Source: Spirochaetaceae bacterium (GTDB lineage: Bacteria; Spirochaetota; Spirochaetia; Treponematales; Breznakiellaceae). From it: DNA of 13,568 nucleotides. Below the pieces are notes generated by a model that was not told where the DNA came from, searched no databases, and saw nothing but the letters and a program-made list of their open reading frames with translations. The position numbers and the translations under genes were made by a program. The DNA lies in contig JAITAM010000060.1 in the NCBI GenBank assembly GCA_031284085.1, forward strand, positions 1 through 13,568, written 5' to 3'. The first letter of the stretch is position 1; the number at the start of each line of letters is the position of its first letter. Shown here piece by piece: positions 13,453 to 13,568 of the stretch.

Positions 13453-13568
13453 CAAGGAAAAAAAGAGTAAAAAAAGAGCGGCTGACTAAAGCAAAACGCC
13501 ATATTTATCCCGTTATCTATGTACCATGTCTTCGCACTATTCGCCACGAGGCCGCACTGATTTAGGTC
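13453..13568. other. Window end, no supported gene
   Basis: Two weak possibilities are visible. A minus-strand frame is open from the window edge to a TGA just before the palindrome (about 38 codons), which could be the end of a gene outside the window. An ATG near 13528 opens a plus-strand frame to the edge, without a ribosome site. The final bases (TTAGGTC) look like the start of another AGGTC motif. None can be decided here. Confidence 0.25.

Overview
The window looks like chromosomal DNA of a Treponema-type spirochaete. The pointers are family-level, made by eye. They are: an acidic repeat protein ending in a C-terminal tail I associate with spirochaetal proteins, followed by a four-base overlap with a DUF115/Maf-like gene; a short conserved-looking protein with a D-G-x-D-W-x-G-R-G motif; and a multi-domain membrane protein with winged-helix-like segments. 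Base composition is moderate. I see no tRNA, rRNA, CRISPR array or complete insertion sequence.

Positions 1-6938 form a carbohydrate-use locus. Two minus-strand genes encode a family 4 glycosidase with the C-H-E-V motif of alpha-galacturonidases (933-2339) and a family 43 glycosidase cut by the window edge (1-839). A divergent AraC-type regulator (2463-3353) and a 1147-residue GH106-like alpha-L-rhamnosidase candidate (3495-6938) lie on the plus strand. None of the enzymes has a visible signal peptide. I therefore infer cytoplasmic breakdown of imported pectin fragments, most likely rhamnogalacturonan-I oligosaccharides: galacturonate released by GH4, rhamnose by the GH106-like enzyme, and arabinose or similar side-chain sugars by GH43. 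The regulator would control the divergent promoters.

The GH106-like gene sits between two inverted copies of an intergenic repeat of about 110-120 bp (3357-3464 and 6950-7070). Both end in the motif AGGTCTGACC and contain the same small hairpin. The same motif returns as a palindrome after the last gene (13418-13452). Each of the three intergenic copies lies just after a stop codon.

Positions 7080-9136 hold two minus-strand genes of unknown function, separated by about 370 bases with no convincing gene. Positions 9302-12297 are a two-gene operon with a good sigma-70-type promoter: an extremely acidic protein with two near-identical 78-residue repeats, then a DUF115/MptE-like (Maf-like) protein, possibly a glycosyltransferase. 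Positions 12298-12748 contain a broken duplicate of the start of the next gene and a 21-bp tandem repeat. The last gene (12749-13411) is a DUF975 membrane protein.

No complete new defence or mobile system is evident. The most distinctive items are the inverted repeats around the glycosidase, the decayed DUF975 duplicate, the in-frame mini-ORF ahead of the GH43 gene, and the tandemly duplicated acidic protein.
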